A DNA stretch of 64,000 bases from Rossellomorea aquimaris (GCF_035590735.1 NZ_CP141595.1:491001-555000), one strand, 5' to 3'. Positions 7,303 to 16,887 are shown, counted from the first letter of the stretch. Notes: generated from the letters alone by a model not told the origin. Numbers and translations: made by a program.

Positions 7303-8619
7303 ATGAAGAAATTTTTAGGGATATTTATGACGATTGTACTGCTGGCAGGGGTGTTGTCAGCTTGCTCCGGAGATTCAAAGTCATCAGGTGATTCTAAATC
7401 AAGTAAAGATGTAGATTTGAAGATCTGGTCATTCACAGATGAATTAAAGAAACCAATTACGAAGTTTGAAGAGAAAAATGGTGTGAAGGTTGAATTGACC
7501 ATTGTTCCGATTGCCGACTATCCGACTAAGCTTAAGCCTGTACTTGAAAGTGGTGTGGGAGCACCGGACGTATTCACAGGTGAAATTGCCTTCCTGAAAC
7601 AATGGGTAGACGCAGGGTATTGGGAAAACTTATCAAAAGATCCATACAATGTGGATGAAATCAAAGATAACTATGTTCCTTACGTATTTGACTTAGGTAA
7701 AGACAAAGATGGAAACGTAAGAGCCCTTTCATGGCAAACGACGCCAGGAGGCATATTTTATAAAAGAAGTATCGCCAAAGAGGTACTTGGTACAGATGAT
7801 CCAACTGAAGTAGGTAATATGCTCAACTCAATGGACAATGTATTTAAAGTGGCGGAGAAGATGAAGGAAAAAGGCTACAGCATGTTCCCTGATGAAGGGT
7901 CCATCCGCTGGTTCTCACAAGGAGATAATCCACAACCTTGGGTGAACGACAAGAATGAGTTAAAGCTGACTGAACAGAAGATAGAGTTTATGGACTATGC
8001 TAAAAAATTGCGTGAGAACAGCTATACGGCACTTGCAGCTGAATGGTCTCCATCATGGTTTGAAGCAATGGATAAGCCAATCAAGGTGAAAGAAAATGGA
8101 AAAGAGAAAGAAACTGAAGTGTTCTCTTATGTTCTTCCGACGTGGGGTCTTCATAGTGTTCTGAAGACAAATGTGAAGGAATCAGCAGGGGACTGGGCAG
8201 TAACGAATGGACCAAGCCCATACTTCTGGGGTGGTACATGGTTAGGTGTTTACGAAAAGTCAGAGAACAAAGAACTTGCTTATGACTTTGTGAAAATGAT
8301 GACCCAGGAAGATGAATTCCTGACAGACTGGGCAAAAGAAACAGGGGATGTTCTGTCCTACCTGCCTGTAACTAACGAAATCAAGGGTGATTTCACTGAC
8401 GAATTCCTTGGCGGTCAAAATAACTACCAGTTCTTCCTTGAACAAGCGAAAGAGATCGAGCCTGGCATTGTAACGAAATATGACCAACAGCTTGATACGT
8501 TCTATGGAAACGCCGTTCAGCAATACGTAGACGGTAAGAAATCCAAAGAAGAAGCCGTTAAAGAATTCTATCAAAAAGCACAAAACGCATATCCGGACCT
8601 AAAGGTACCAAAAAAATAA
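7303..8619 (+). CDS. ABC transporter sugar-binding lipoprotein
   Basis: The 438-residue protein has a lipoprotein signal peptide ending in the lipobox 'LSAC' (lipidated Cys about residue 21), then a Ser/Lys linker and a family 1 extracellular solute-binding fold ('IWSFTDELKKPITKFEEKNG', 'PDVFTGEI', 'GWALHSV'-like C-terminal lobe rich in Trp for sugar stacking). It captures an oligosaccharide, probably a beta-glucoside judging by the GH1 and GH30 genes downstream, and passes it to the two permeases. ATG 7303 follows AGGGGGAT; ATG 7300 is an equal alternative. No ABC ATPase is encoded in the operon, so a shared MsmX/MsmK-type ATPase from elsewhere is probably used, as is usual for such Bacillus operons. 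Confidence 0.9.
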   Translation: MKKFLGIFMTIVLLAGVLSACSGDSKSSGDSKSSKDVDLKIWSFTDELKKPITKFEEKNGVKVELTIVPIADYPTKLKPVLESGVGAPDVFTGEIAFLKQWVDAGYWENLSKDPYNVDEIKDNYVPYVFDLGKDKDGNVRALSWQTTPGGIFYKRSIAKEVLGTDDPTEVGNMLNSMDNVFKVAEKMKEKGYSMFPDEGSIRWFSQGDNPQPWVNDKNELKLTEQKIEFMDYAKKLRENSYTALAAEWSPSWFEAMDKPIKVKENGKEKETEVFSYVLPTWGLHSVLKTNVKESAGDWAVTNGPSPYFWGGTWLGVYEKSENKELAYDFVKMMTQEDEFLTDWAKETGDVLSYLPVTNEIKGDFTDEFLGGQNNYQFFLEQAKEIEPGIVTKYDQQLDTFYGNAVQQYVDGKKSKEEAVKEFYQKAQNAYPDLKVPKK

Positions 8620-8634
8620 CGCGTAAAAGTCAAG

Positions 8635-8663
8635 GGCAGGTGGCATGGTTCATGCCACTTGCC
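8635..8663 (+). other. Intercistronic stem-loop after the binding-protein gene
   Basis: GGCAGGTGGCATG pairs with CATGCCACTTGCC (one G-U) around a 3-base loop. There is no T run. Such hairpins after binding-protein genes often stabilise the upstream message or cause partial termination, giving more binding protein than permease; that role is inferred here. Confidence 0.7.
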
Positions 8664-8694
8664 AAATCTACTAACAACTAAGGGGGGCTGGGGA

Positions 8695-9594
8695 ATGAAG
8701 AAATTAGACCGATATGGTTATGTTTTTATTGCCCCGTTTTGGATCATCTTTTTAATATTTAGTATTTATCCCGTTGCGCTTACATTCTACTACAGCTTTA
8801 CGAACTATTCAGGAAGCGGGACAGCAGAGGTTGTTGGTCTTGCAAACTATGCCCGTTTACTCTCGGACAGCTATTTCGTCGAAGCATTTTTTAACACATG
8901 GAAAATATGGGGAATCAATTTTGCCCTTCAAATAGGACTGGCCCTTGTACTCGCATTAATCTTCTCTGATATGAGAATGAAGTTAAAAGGTTTGGCATTT
9001 TTCAGATCGATCTTTTATTTACCTAATTTAATCACGATTAGTTCGGTCGCTCTCCTGTTTGGTATCTTACTGGACTGGCAGCACGGATCATTAAATATGA
9101 TTCTATTAAATATAGGTCTTATATCAGAACCGATTAATTGGCTGAACGAGCCAGCCACTGCACAGCTGTCTGTATCCCTGATCCTTACCTGGATGTGGTT
9201 CGGCCATTCGTTCATTGTGGTCATGGCGGGTGTTTCCGGAATTTCGAAAGACTACTACGAGGCTGCCTTGATCGATGGTGCAAACCGCTGGCAGACCTTT
9301 ACAAAGATCACCATTCCCTTATTAAAACCGATCTTACTTTATATCATGATCACATCCCTGATCGGCGGCCTTCAGCTGTTTGATCTGCCGATGCTTCTGA
9401 CAGACGGAATCGGTTCTCCGGATGGATCACTGAATACCATGGTACTGTACCTGTACAATCAAGCATTCAAGTTTAACAATTACGGGTATGCATCAGCTGT
9501 AGCATACGGATTGTTTGTCATTACCTTGATTTTCTCAAGCCTTGTCTTTAAAGGGATGTATGGAAATGAACGCAAACAAGCAAGGAAGGTGTAA
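8695..9594 (+). CDS. Sugar ABC transporter permease (MalF/UgpA type)
   Basis: The 299-residue inner-membrane protein has six predicted membrane helices and the binding-protein-dependent permease signature with the EAA loop ('EAALIDGANRWQTFTKITIP', about residues 190-209), which contacts the ABC ATPase. ATG 8695 is chosen because AAGGGGGG (8680-8686) is correctly spaced; an upstream in-frame start at 8659 would overlap the intercistronic hairpin. It pairs with the next gene to form the channel for sugars delivered by the upstream lipoprotein. Confidence 0.92.
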   Translation: MKKLDRYGYVFIAPFWIIFLIFSIYPVALTFYYSFTNYSGSGTAEVVGLANYARLLSDSYFVEAFFNTWKIWGINFALQIGLALVLALIFSDMRMKLKGLAFFRSIFYLPNLITISSVALLFGILLDWQHGSLNMILLNIGLISEPINWLNEPATAQLSVSLILTWMWFGHSFIVVMAGVSGISKDYYEAALIDGANRWQTFTKITIPLLKPILLYIMITSLIGGLQLFDLPMLLTDGIGSPDGSLNTMVLYLYNQAFKFNNYGYASAVAYGLFVITLIFSSLVFKGMYGNERKQARKV

Positions 9595-9597
9595 AGC

Positions 9598-10515
9598 ATG
9601 TTGGGAAAAACAGCGGTTGAAAAAAACGTGTCCACAAGGAAGATAGAAAAACCAAAACCCGAACTTCTGCCACATGAGTCCAAACTGAAGACCAGAAACA
9701 ACATTGTGAAGAGCATTATCTATATCCTGCTTGTGTTGATGGCGATTATTTGCTTCATTCCATTCCTTATGATGCTTGTGAATGCAACAAGATCAAATGA
9801 AGCGATCCTGTCAGGGTTCACCTTGATCCCTGGCAGTTCCTTAGTTGAAAACTATACCAATATGATGGAGTACGTAAACATTTGGTCGGGTTTTAAGAAT
9901 AGTCTGATCATCTCTGTACTTACGACCGTATTATCAGGATATTTTTCAGCTTTGACTGCATATGGATTTGCTTTTTACACATTCAGGGGAAAGAATTTCT
10001 TATTCGTCTTCATGCTTGTGATGATGATGGTTCCGGGACAATTGGGGCTTATCGGCTTTTATGAACTAAGTAAGAACCTGGGGATACTTGATTCCTTCAT
10101 CCCTCTGATTGTACCGGCCATCGCAAGTCCGTTTGTCGTGTTCTTTCTCAGACAATATATCAAGACGACTCTGCATCCAAGTTTAATAGAAGCAGCCCGA
10201 ATCGATGGTGCGAGTGAGTTCAAGATTTTCCACACCGTGGCGATCCCGATCATGATGCCTGCTGTTGCAACGATGTCGATCTTCACGTTCATCGGATCAT
10301 GGAATAACTACATCATGCCACTCGTGATCCTGTTCTCGCCTGAAAAATATACTTTGCCAGTATTAATGGGATTCTTGAAGGGGTCTCAAGTAGCACAAAA
10401 TTTAGGGTCGATGTATTTAGGAATTGCGATTTCAGTCGTACCTATCATGATCGCGTTCCTATTCCTATCTAAATATATCGTCAACAGTATTTCAGCAGGA
10501 TCAATCAAAGAATAG
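9598..10515 (+). CDS. Sugar ABC transporter permease (MalG/UgpE type)
   Basis: The 305-residue protein has a hydrophilic N-terminal tail of about 40 residues, then six membrane helices and the EAA motif ('EAARIDGASEFKIFHTVAIP', about residues 198-217). The start is ATG 9598, three bases after the previous stop, with AAGGAAGGT upstream. It is the second half of the channel. Translation is probably coupled to that of the first permease gene. Confidence 0.92.
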   Translation: MLGKTAVEKNVSTRKIEKPKPELLPHESKLKTRNNIVKSIIYILLVLMAIICFIPFLMMLVNATRSNEAILSGFTLIPGSSLVENYTNMMEYVNIWSGFKNSLIISVLTTVLSGYFSALTAYGFAFYTFRGKNFLFVFMLVMMMVPGQLGLIGFYELSKNLGILDSFIPLIVPAIASPFVVFFLRQYIKTTLHPSLIEAARIDGASEFKIFHTVAIPIMMPAVATMSIFTFIGSWNNYIMPLVILFSPEKYTLPVLMGFLKGSQVAQNLGSMYLGIAISVVPIMIAFLFLSKYIVNSISAGSIKE

Positions 10516-10530
10516 AGGAGAGAAAAACAT

Positions 10531-11898
10531 ATGCATTTTGATAAAACATTTACCTTTGGAACCGCAACATCATCGTATCAAATTGAAGGAGCACATCAGG
10601 AAGGGGGAAGAACCCCATCCATTTGGGATATGTTCTGTGATATTCCGGGAAAAGTGTATAAGCAGCATAACGGGGATATCGCATGTGACCACTACCACCG
10701 GTTCGAAGAAGATATCCAGCATATTAAACGCCTTGGAGTGGATACGTATCGTTTCTCCATTGCCTGGCCACGCATTTTTCCAGAAAAGGGTAAGTATAAT
10801 CAGGAAGGCATGGATTTCTATAAAAAGCTTGCGAGAAGACTTCAAGAAGAAGGCATCAAGCCTGCTGTGACGTTGTATCATTGGGATCTGCCAATGTGGG
10901 CGCATGAAGAAGGCGGCTGGGTCAATCGTGAATCCGTTCAATGGTTTTTAGAATATGCGAGAGCGTGCTTTACAGAGCTTGATTCAGTTGTAGATTCATG
11001 GATCACACATAATGAGCCTTGGTGTGCAGGATTCCTCGGTTATCATCAAGGAGTTCATGCTCCAGGTCACACCAATCTGGATGAAGCGGTCAAAGCGGTT
11101 CACCATATGTTGTTATCTCACGGAAAAGCGGTTGAAATGCTGAAGAAGGAGTTCCATTCACAAACGGATATCGGGATCACGTTGAACCTATCACCGGTTT
11201 ATCCAAATACGGATTCAGTGAACGATGCATTAGCTGCCAATAATGCGGATGGTTATTCGAATCGCTGGTTCCTTGATCCTGTCTTCAAAGGTGAATATCC
11301 AAAAGACATGATGAACTTATTCTCGAAATATGTTCACTCCTATGACTTTATCAAAGAAGGGGATATGGAACTGATTTCAACAGAATGTGATTTCTTCGGG
11401 ATCAACTATTACAGTCGTGGAATCGTCGAGTTCAGTGCTGCCCATGACTTCATGCATAAAGGAGCTTACTCTGATTACAAGAAGACAGGGATGGGCTGGG
11501 ATATCGCGCCGAATGAATTCAAAGACCTCATTCGTCGTCTGAGACAGGAATATACGAATCTGCCAATCTATATCACGGAAAATGGAGCGGCGTATGACGA
11601 TGTGTTGGAAAATGGAAGAGTACATGACAAGGAACGTGTTGACTACTTGAATCTGCATCTTCAAGCGGTTTCTGATCTTAATGAGGAAGGCATGAACATC
11701 CAAGGTTATTATTTATGGTCACTGATGGATAACTTCGAGTGGAGCTTCGGATATGATAAGCGATTCGGCATCCTTTATGTGAATTTTGATACACAAGAGC
11801 GAATTTGGAAAGACAGCGCCTTCCGATACGCGGAAATCATCCGGGATCATAAAGAGAAGCATGGTCTTCACACAAATGCTGAGGAAGTTGCACAATGA
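10531..11898 (+). CDS. Glycoside hydrolase family 1 beta-glucosidase
   Basis: The 455-residue enzyme has the complete GH1 barrel. The N-terminal signature is 'FGTATSSYQIEGA' (residues 8-20), the acid/base Glu lies in 'THNEPW' (about residue 170) and the nucleophile Glu in 'YITENGAAYDD' (about residue 352). There is no signal peptide, so it hydrolyses beta-glucosides or 6-phospho-glucosides in the cytoplasm. Because import is by an ABC system and not a PTS, non-phosphorylated substrates are more likely. The start is ATG 10531, with AGAGGAGAG upstream. Its stop codon overlaps the start of the GH30 gene. Confidence 0.94.
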   Translation: MHFDKTFTFGTATSSYQIEGAHQEGGRTPSIWDMFCDIPGKVYKQHNGDIACDHYHRFEEDIQHIKRLGVDTYRFSIAWPRIFPEKGKYNQEGMDFYKKLARRLQEEGIKPAVTLYHWDLPMWAHEEGGWVNRESVQWFLEYARACFTELDSVVDSWITHNEPWCAGFLGYHQGVHAPGHTNLDEAVKAVHHMLLSHGKAVEMLKKEFHSQTDIGITLNLSPVYPNTDSVNDALAANNADGYSNRWFLDPVFKGEYPKDMMNLFSKYVHSYDFIKEGDMELISTECDFFGINYYSRGIVEFSAAHDFMHKGAYSDYKKTGMGWDIAPNEFKDLIRRLRQEYTNLPIYITENGAAYDDVLENGRVHDKERVDYLNLHLQAVSDLNEEGMNIQGYYLWSLMDNFEWSFGYDKRFGILYVNFDTQERIWKDSAFRYAEIIRDHKEKHGLHTNAEEVAQ

Positions 11899-13238
11899 AT
11901 GCAAAACAAGTACAGGTGATTTTGACAGCCAAAGAAACAGGAGATCGGTTCTCTGAAAAAGAACCGGTTTCCTTTTCTTCTGATCTTGCTCCATCCCCTA
12001 CTCATATCCAGCTTGATCCGGAGCGGAAATATCAAGAAATGATAGGATTTGGAGGCGCGTTCACCGAGGCGGCGGCTCACAGCCTGTCCCTCATCAGCCC
12101 GGAAAAGCGGGAAGAAATCATTCACCGGTATTTCGATCCGATTGAAGGTTTGGGGTATCGTTTAGGCAGAACACATATCAATAGCTGTGATTTTTCATTA
12201 GGGAACTATACGTATGTGGAGGACGGCGATGCGTCGTTAGAAAGCTTTTCCATCGAACGCGAGAAAAAGCTCGTGATTCCTCTCATTCAAGAAGCCATGG
12301 ATGTAGCTGATGAAGACCTTTCCATTGTAGCTTCACCCTGGAGTCCGCCTTCATGGATGAAGACCACCGGCGAAATGAACAATGGCGGGAAACTTTTATC
12401 AGAGTATGAATCTGTTTGGGCTGATTATTATTCAAAGTATATAGAGGCGATGGAAGAAGAGGGGATCCGAATCTGGGGCATCACGATACAGAATGAACCG
12501 GAAGCAAAGCAGGTGTGGGATTCCTGTCTGTATACAGGAGCGGAAGAACGTGACTTCATCAAAAATCATCTAGGTCCGTCCCTGACCAACAATGGGCATG
12601 GTGATGTGAAGGTCATCATATGGGACCATAATCGTGATGTGATTTATGAGCGTGCCCATGCCGTATTGTCAGATCCTGAAGCAGCTAAGTACGTATGGGG
12701 AACAGGCTTGCACTGGTATGTATCAGAGGAGTTTGACAATCTCTCTAAAGTACATCATGCTTTTCCTGATAAACATCTGATTTTTACAGAAGGATGCATG
12801 GAAGGCGGGGTCCAGGTAGGTTCATGGAATACAGGTGAGCGTTACGGTAGGAATATCATCGGTGACTTGAACAATTATCTTGAAGCCTGGATCGATTGGA
12901 ACCTGGTATTGAATGAAGAAGGCGGACCTAATCACGTAGGGAATTATTGCGATGCCCCGGTGATCGTAAATACTCAAACGGACGAGGTTCACTATAACAG
13001 CTCTTATTATTATATCGGCCATTTTAGTAAGTATATCAAGCCTGGAGCAAGACGTATTTGGAGCGATGTTTCAAACGAAAAGATTCTAACCACGGCTTTT
13101 GAAAATAAAGATGGTAAGATTGCCGTTATTGCCATGAATGCGAATGACCACGATGAAGAGATTTCGTTATGCAGTGGCGATGGAAGTTTCAAAACGACTC
13201 TTCCATTGCACTCAATAACGACATTCATAATTAGTTGA
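11895..13238 (+). CDS. Glycoside hydrolase family 30 (glucosylceramidase / beta-1,6-glucanase type)
   Basis: The 447-residue protein shows the GH30 fold: 'MIGFGGAFTEAAA' (about residues 43-55), the acid/base Glu in 'TIQNEPEA' (about residue 200) and the nucleophile Glu in 'IFTEGCMEGG' (about residue 297), with a beta-sandwich tail. There is no signal peptide, so it works inside the cell on imported oligosaccharides. Relatives act on beta-1,6-glucan or glucosylceramide; together with GH1 and the ABC importer this suggests breakdown of gentio- or branched beta-gluco-oligosaccharides (inference). Its ATG overlaps the GH1 stop by four bases (ATGA), a typical translational coupling. A strong terminator ends the operon. 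Confidence 0.9.
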   Translation: MNAKQVQVILTAKETGDRFSEKEPVSFSSDLAPSPTHIQLDPERKYQEMIGFGGAFTEAAAHSLSLISPEKREEIIHRYFDPIEGLGYRLGRTHINSCDFSLGNYTYVEDGDASLESFSIEREKKLVIPLIQEAMDVADEDLSIVASPWSPPSWMKTTGEMNNGGKLLSEYESVWADYYSKYIEAMEEEGIRIWGITIQNEPEAKQVWDSCLYTGAEERDFIKNHLGPSLTNNGHGDVKVIIWDHNRDVIYERAHAVLSDPEAAKYVWGTGLHWYVSEEFDNLSKVHHAFPDKHLIFTEGCMEGGVQVGSWNTGERYGRNIIGDLNNYLEAWIDWNLVLNEEGGPNHVGNYCDAPVIVNTQTDEVHYNSSYYYIGHFSKYIKPGARRIWSDVSNEKILTTAFENKDGKIAVIAMNANDHDEEISLCSGDGSFKTTLPLHSITTFIIS

Positions 13239-13241
13239 TTG

Positions 13242-13273
13242 AAAAGCAGTCCTTTCAAGGGGACTGCTTTTTT
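13242..13273 (+). terminator. Terminator of the beta-glucoside operon
   Basis: AAAAGCAGTCC pairs with GGACTGCTTTT around a 7-8 base loop and ends in a T run. Confidence 0.9.
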
Positions 13274-13390
13274 GTAGTAGTATGGTTCAAACTTTAAAGT
13301 TAACTCCATGATCGACACGCACCCCTTCACATATTCCGGGGACAACCATCATAGAATAGACCATCTAAAACAAAGGCAGGGTACTAACAT

Positions 13391-14707
13391 ATGAGTTTGT
13401 TTTTAAGGGGAACATTGGTGCTGGTGGTGACGGCTTTTTTAGGTGAGTGTTTGGAGTTTGTGATCAATATGATTTTGGCTCGTGAGCTCGGGGAAGCTGG
13501 TCTTGGCTCGTATATGTCGATTCTGCCGACTGTGTTTCTGATTGTGATTTTATCAAGTATGGAGCTGCCGATCAGTCTTTCCAAGTTCTTTGCCGAACGG
13601 GAAGAAAAGTATCATCGGGGCATGCTTCATTATGCTTTTCGATTTGCGATTATAACTACGTGCGTATTATTAATCCTCATGGTGATGATATATGCCTGGA
13701 CTCCTTTATTTGAAGGGTACCATCCCGGGATTCGCTGGCTTATTTTGGCAGTGATTCCGGTGGTGGCGTTTACCTCGATTACGAGAGGTTATTTTATGGG
13801 GATCCAGAAGATGGGTAAAATTGCAGTCGCTAATTTTTTGCGTAAAGGAATTCAGCTTTTTTTACTGGTTTCGATCTATAATTTTTTATCGTTTGGTGTC
13901 AATACGTCGATCTTCATAGCCCTTGGGACGCTGATTGCGAGTGAAGCGGTCGTATTTGTTTATCTGATTCATGCTTACGTACTTGAGATTAGGGGTAAAA
14001 GAAAGAACAGTCATTCTACATTATCAACACTTGAAATGAGAAAATCAGTGTTATCAGTGTCGGTTCCAACGACGGTGCTGCGGATTTTTCACGCTCTCAC
14101 CCATGCGGTTCAGCCATTTTTGATCAAATGGGCGTTAGTTCTTTCAGGTATGGGGGCGCTTGAGGCGAATGAGCATTTCGGGATGCTGGCTGGAATTGCC
14201 CTTACCATCGGCTTTTTCCCATCATTTATTGCCTTTTCGATGTTGATCGTGTTAATACCGACTGTATCGGAAAAAGTGTCATCAAAGGACTTTGATGGAA
14301 TTCTGACCCACCTTAAGCAGGTAATGTGTATTACATTAGGATATGGTGTTCCTGCTGTATTCATATACTATTTGCTTGGGGATTACATTACAGAAACGTT
14401 CTTTCATTCTGTGGCATCGGCCTATTATTTGAAACTGCTCTGGCCGTATTTTCTTTTTCATTTCCTGGTGTTTCCTCTCCAAGCTTTTTTAATCGGACTG
14501 GGGTTGGTAAAGGATGCTCTCCTTCATACCGTCTGGTCGAGCGTATTTTCATTTAGCCTGATATACTTGCTCGGATCCCGTTTTGGAATGGAAGGAGTCA
14601 TTCTTGGCATGAACGCAGGAGCTGTTCTGATCACCATGCTTCATTACTTTACAATATGTAGAGAATTGGAAACGACTCTTTGGTTAAAATCAGCAATAAA
14701 ACTGTAA
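13391..14707 (+). CDS. MOP-family flippase (SpoVB / polysaccharide exporter type)
   Basis: The 438-residue protein is almost entirely membrane-embedded, with about 12 helices. It begins with the family's typical 'FLRGTLVLVVTAFLGECLEF' and has 'ITRGYFMGIQKM' near residue 135, as seen in SpoVB, YkvU and YtgP relatives. These proteins flip lipid-linked sugars across the membrane for peptidoglycan, teichoic acid or spore cortex synthesis. It is shorter than SpoVB (about 518 residues) and close to YkvU (about 445), but the exact orthologue is uncertain. The start is ATG 13391, with AGGCAGGG ten bases upstream. It stands alone. Confidence 0.82.
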   Translation: MSLFLRGTLVLVVTAFLGECLEFVINMILARELGEAGLGSYMSILPTVFLIVILSSMELPISLSKFFAEREEKYHRGMLHYAFRFAIITTCVLLILMVMIYAWTPLFEGYHPGIRWLILAVIPVVAFTSITRGYFMGIQKMGKIAVANFLRKGIQLFLLVSIYNFLSFGVNTSIFIALGTLIASEAVVFVYLIHAYVLEIRGKRKNSHSTLSTLEMRKSVLSVSVPTTVLRIFHALTHAVQPFLIKWALVLSGMGALEANEHFGMLAGIALTIGFFPSFIAFSMLIVLIPTVSEKVSSKDFDGILTHLKQVMCITLGYGVPAVFIYYLLGDYITETFFHSVASAYYLKLLWPYFLFHFLVFPLQAFLIGLGLVKDALLHTVWSSVFSFSLIYLLGSRFGMEGVILGMNAGAVLITMLHYFTICRELETTLWLKSAIKL

Positions 14708-14732
14708 ACTAATCAAAAACACAATGTGCCCT

Positions 14733-14768
14733 TTTGAACCTCTTTGTTTTGCACAAAGGGGGACAAAT
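14733..14768 (+). terminator. Possible terminator after the flippase gene
   Basis: CCTCTTTG can pair with CAAAGGGG around a 7-base loop. The T-rich stretch begins only after several other bases, so this is a weak call. Confidence 0.4.
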
Positions 14769-14841
14769 CTTTTATTCTTTAATACGTACATACATTCTAC
14801 TGTTATGATGGCTAATTTCATAACCTTCAAAGGAGAAAGCT

Positions 14842-16728
14842 ATGATCGATTCTATTTTATTCAACATCATGTTAGTCGGAGTACTCGGAATTGCTTCCCA
14901 GTGGATTGCTTGGAGATTCAGGCTTCCTGCCATCGTCGTCATGTCGATTGTTGGATTGCTGGTGGGTCCTATATTTGGTCTCATTAATCCAAAGGACGAT
15001 TTTGGGGAAGTGTTCAAACCCATTATATCCATGGCGGTTGCCATCATCCTTTTTGAAGGAAGCTTAAATCTTAATTTTCGAGAGGTAAAGGGATTAGGCA
15101 AGCCTTTATTCAGGATTGTGACCTTTGGAGCTTTACTCGCTTGGATATTGGGTTCACTTGGCGCTCACTATGTAGCGGGTTTATCCTGGGCTGTTTCCTT
15201 TGTGATAGGTGGATTATTTATCGTAACCGGTCCAACCGTCATTCTACCGCTGCTCAGACAGGCAAAACTTAAACCAAGACCGGCGGCTATACTGAAATGG
15301 GAAGGGATAGTGGTTGATCCATTCGGTGCACTTCTCGCCGTATTTGCTTTTGAAATCATCAACTTTTTAATTAGCGATGATGTAACAGGTTTAACCCTAT
15401 TACTGTTCTTTGCAGCTTCTCTATTTGCCGTTGTCTTTGGATGGGCACTGGGGAAATTCACAGGCTTTATTTTTGAAAATGGACATGTGCCGGAGTTCTT
15501 GAAATCACCTGTCGTTTTTGCCCTGGTACTTGCCTGTTTCACAGTATCGGATCAAATCACACATGAAACGGGACTGTTAGCCGTTACAGCAATGGGGATG
15601 ACACTTGCGAATATGCATATCTCATCCATTGACGATATGCGTCACTTTAAAGAAAATATTTCGGTTCTGCTCATATCTACGATTTTCGTCATGCTGACGG
15701 CATCATTAACTGTAGACACGCTTTTACGAATCTTTAACTGGAACATCGTCGCATTCGTCCTACTTATGCTGTTCATTGTCCGACCGTTATCGATTTGGTT
15801 GTCAACGATAGGGACGGACCTCTCTAATAAGGAGAAATTGCTTGTCGGGTGGATTGCCCCCAGGGGAATAGTCGCCCTGACCGTCTCAAGTTATTTTGCT
15901 TCAGTCCTATTAGAGAAAGGCTTTGAGGATGCGGCGATTCTAACGTCCTTAACCTTTGCTCTCGTATTCTCTACAGTATGTGCGCATGGTTTCTCCATTA
16001 AATGGCTGGCAAAGAAATTGGATTTAGCCATTGATGAGAGACCGGGAGTAATGATAGTAGGAGGAAGCAAATTCAGCACTGAATTTGCCAAAACCCTTCA
16101 GGACCTGAAGATTCCGGTCTTGATTTCGGATTCATCCTGGCAGCGATTGTTTTCAGTCAGAAAAGCAGGGATCCCCTTCTACCGTGGTGAAATCTTATCC
16201 GAACAAACGGAATATTATCTGGATATGACGCCGTATGAATACATGATTGCGGCTACGGAGCTGGATTCATACAACGCACTTGTCTGTACGACATTTGTTC
16301 CTGAAATCGGCCGTAATAATCTCTTCCAACTGAGTCTGCGCAGCCAGCGGGACGATGATCTTGAAGACATGGTTCACACGATTGGCGGACGGATCCTTTT
16401 CCAAAACCATGTGACGTGGGAAGAACTGAACAAACGCATTGAACGTGGAGACGTGTTCAGAAAAACAAATATTACAGAAAAGTACACCTTTGAAGCGTAT
16501 CTGCAGGAGCGGGATGAGCATACATTATTGATGTTCGCCCTTAAACCTACAGGCAGAATCGAGTTCTTCACTGAAGGTGCTTCACCTAAGATTGAGCAGG
16601 GAGATGTCATTGTCAGTCTCACTCAGCCCTGTAAGGAAAAGAATAAGATTCAAGAGAAGCTTACGGTTCAACGTGAAAAAGAAATCATAAAAGCTCAAAA
16701 TGAAACGAATCAAGAAAGCGCCGACTAA
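14842..16728 (+). CDS. CPA1-type Na+(K+)/H+ antiporter with TrkA-type cytoplasmic domains
   Basis: The 628-residue protein has about 12 membrane helices (residues 5-400) of the cation:proton antiporter fold, including 'FIVTGPTVILPLLRQ' (about residue 130) and 'EGIVVDPFGA' (about residue 155), the conserved Asp region. The C-terminal 220 residues carry a TrkA-N-like domain ('PGVMIVGGSKFSTEFAKTL') and a TrkA-C-like domain ending near residue 600. The nucleotide loop is degenerate (GGSKFS and not GxGxxG), so ligand gating may differ. It exchanges Na+ or K+ for protons, for pH and salt balance. ATG 14842 follows AAAGGAG. The stop codon lies in the loop of the terminator. Confidence 0.9.
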   Translation: MIDSILFNIMLVGVLGIASQWIAWRFRLPAIVVMSIVGLLVGPIFGLINPKDDFGEVFKPIISMAVAIILFEGSLNLNFREVKGLGKPLFRIVTFGALLAWILGSLGAHYVAGLSWAVSFVIGGLFIVTGPTVILPLLRQAKLKPRPAAILKWEGIVVDPFGALLAVFAFEIINFLISDDVTGLTLLLFFAASLFAVVFGWALGKFTGFIFENGHVPEFLKSPVVFALVLACFTVSDQITHETGLLAVTAMGMTLANMHISSIDDMRHFKENISVLLISTIFVMLTASLTVDTLLRIFNWNIVAFVLLMLFIVRPLSIWLSTIGTDLSNKEKLLVGWIAPRGIVALTVSSYFASVLLEKGFEDAAILTSLTFALVFSTVCAHGFSIKWLAKKLDLAIDERPGVMIVGGSKFSTEFAKTLQDLKIPVLISDSSWQRLFSVRKAGIPFYRGEILSEQTEYYLDMTPYEYMIAATELDSYNALVCTTFVPEIGRNNLFQLSLRSQRDDDLEDMVHTIGGRILFQNHVTWEELNKRIERGDVFRKTNITEKYTFEAYLQERDEHTLLMFALKPTGRIEFFTEGASPKIEQGDVIVSLTQPCKEKNKIQEKLTVQREKEIIKAQNETNQESAD

Positions 16729-16745
16729 GTCGACGCTTTCTTTTT
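16713..16745 (+). terminator. Terminator overlapping the antiporter stop codon
   Basis: GAAAGCGCCGAC pairs with GTCGACGCTTTC with one mismatch, TAA (the stop codon) is the loop, and a T run follows. Confidence 0.85.
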
Positions 16746-16752
16746 GTGGAAT

Positions 16753-16887
16753 TTACTTCTTACCGCTATATTGCTCCCCCAGTAACTGTTTCACTTGATT
16801 ATACGTCAGCCCTGAATGCTGATTGAGTCGTTTGACTTCATCAATATCCGTTCCGGAACGAGTGTCATTTTTCTTTTGCTGGTTCAT
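16753..16887 (-). CDS. Small hydrophilic protein (44 aa), unknown
   Basis: On the minus strand an ATG at 16887 follows AGGGGGTG with correct spacing and opens a frame of 44 residues ending at TAA 16753. The sequence is basic and polar, with 'GTDIDEVKRLNQHSGLTYNQ' in the middle, which could be a short helix-turn-helix-like or coiled segment. Gamma-type spore proteins have similar size and Gln content but a repeat pattern that is absent here. I do not recognise the family. The support is the ribosome binding site, the codon use and its separate position between a terminator and the next minus-strand gene. Confidence 0.6.
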   Translation of the reverse strand: MNQQKKNDTRSGTDIDEVKRLNQHSGLTYNQVKQLLGEQYSGKK

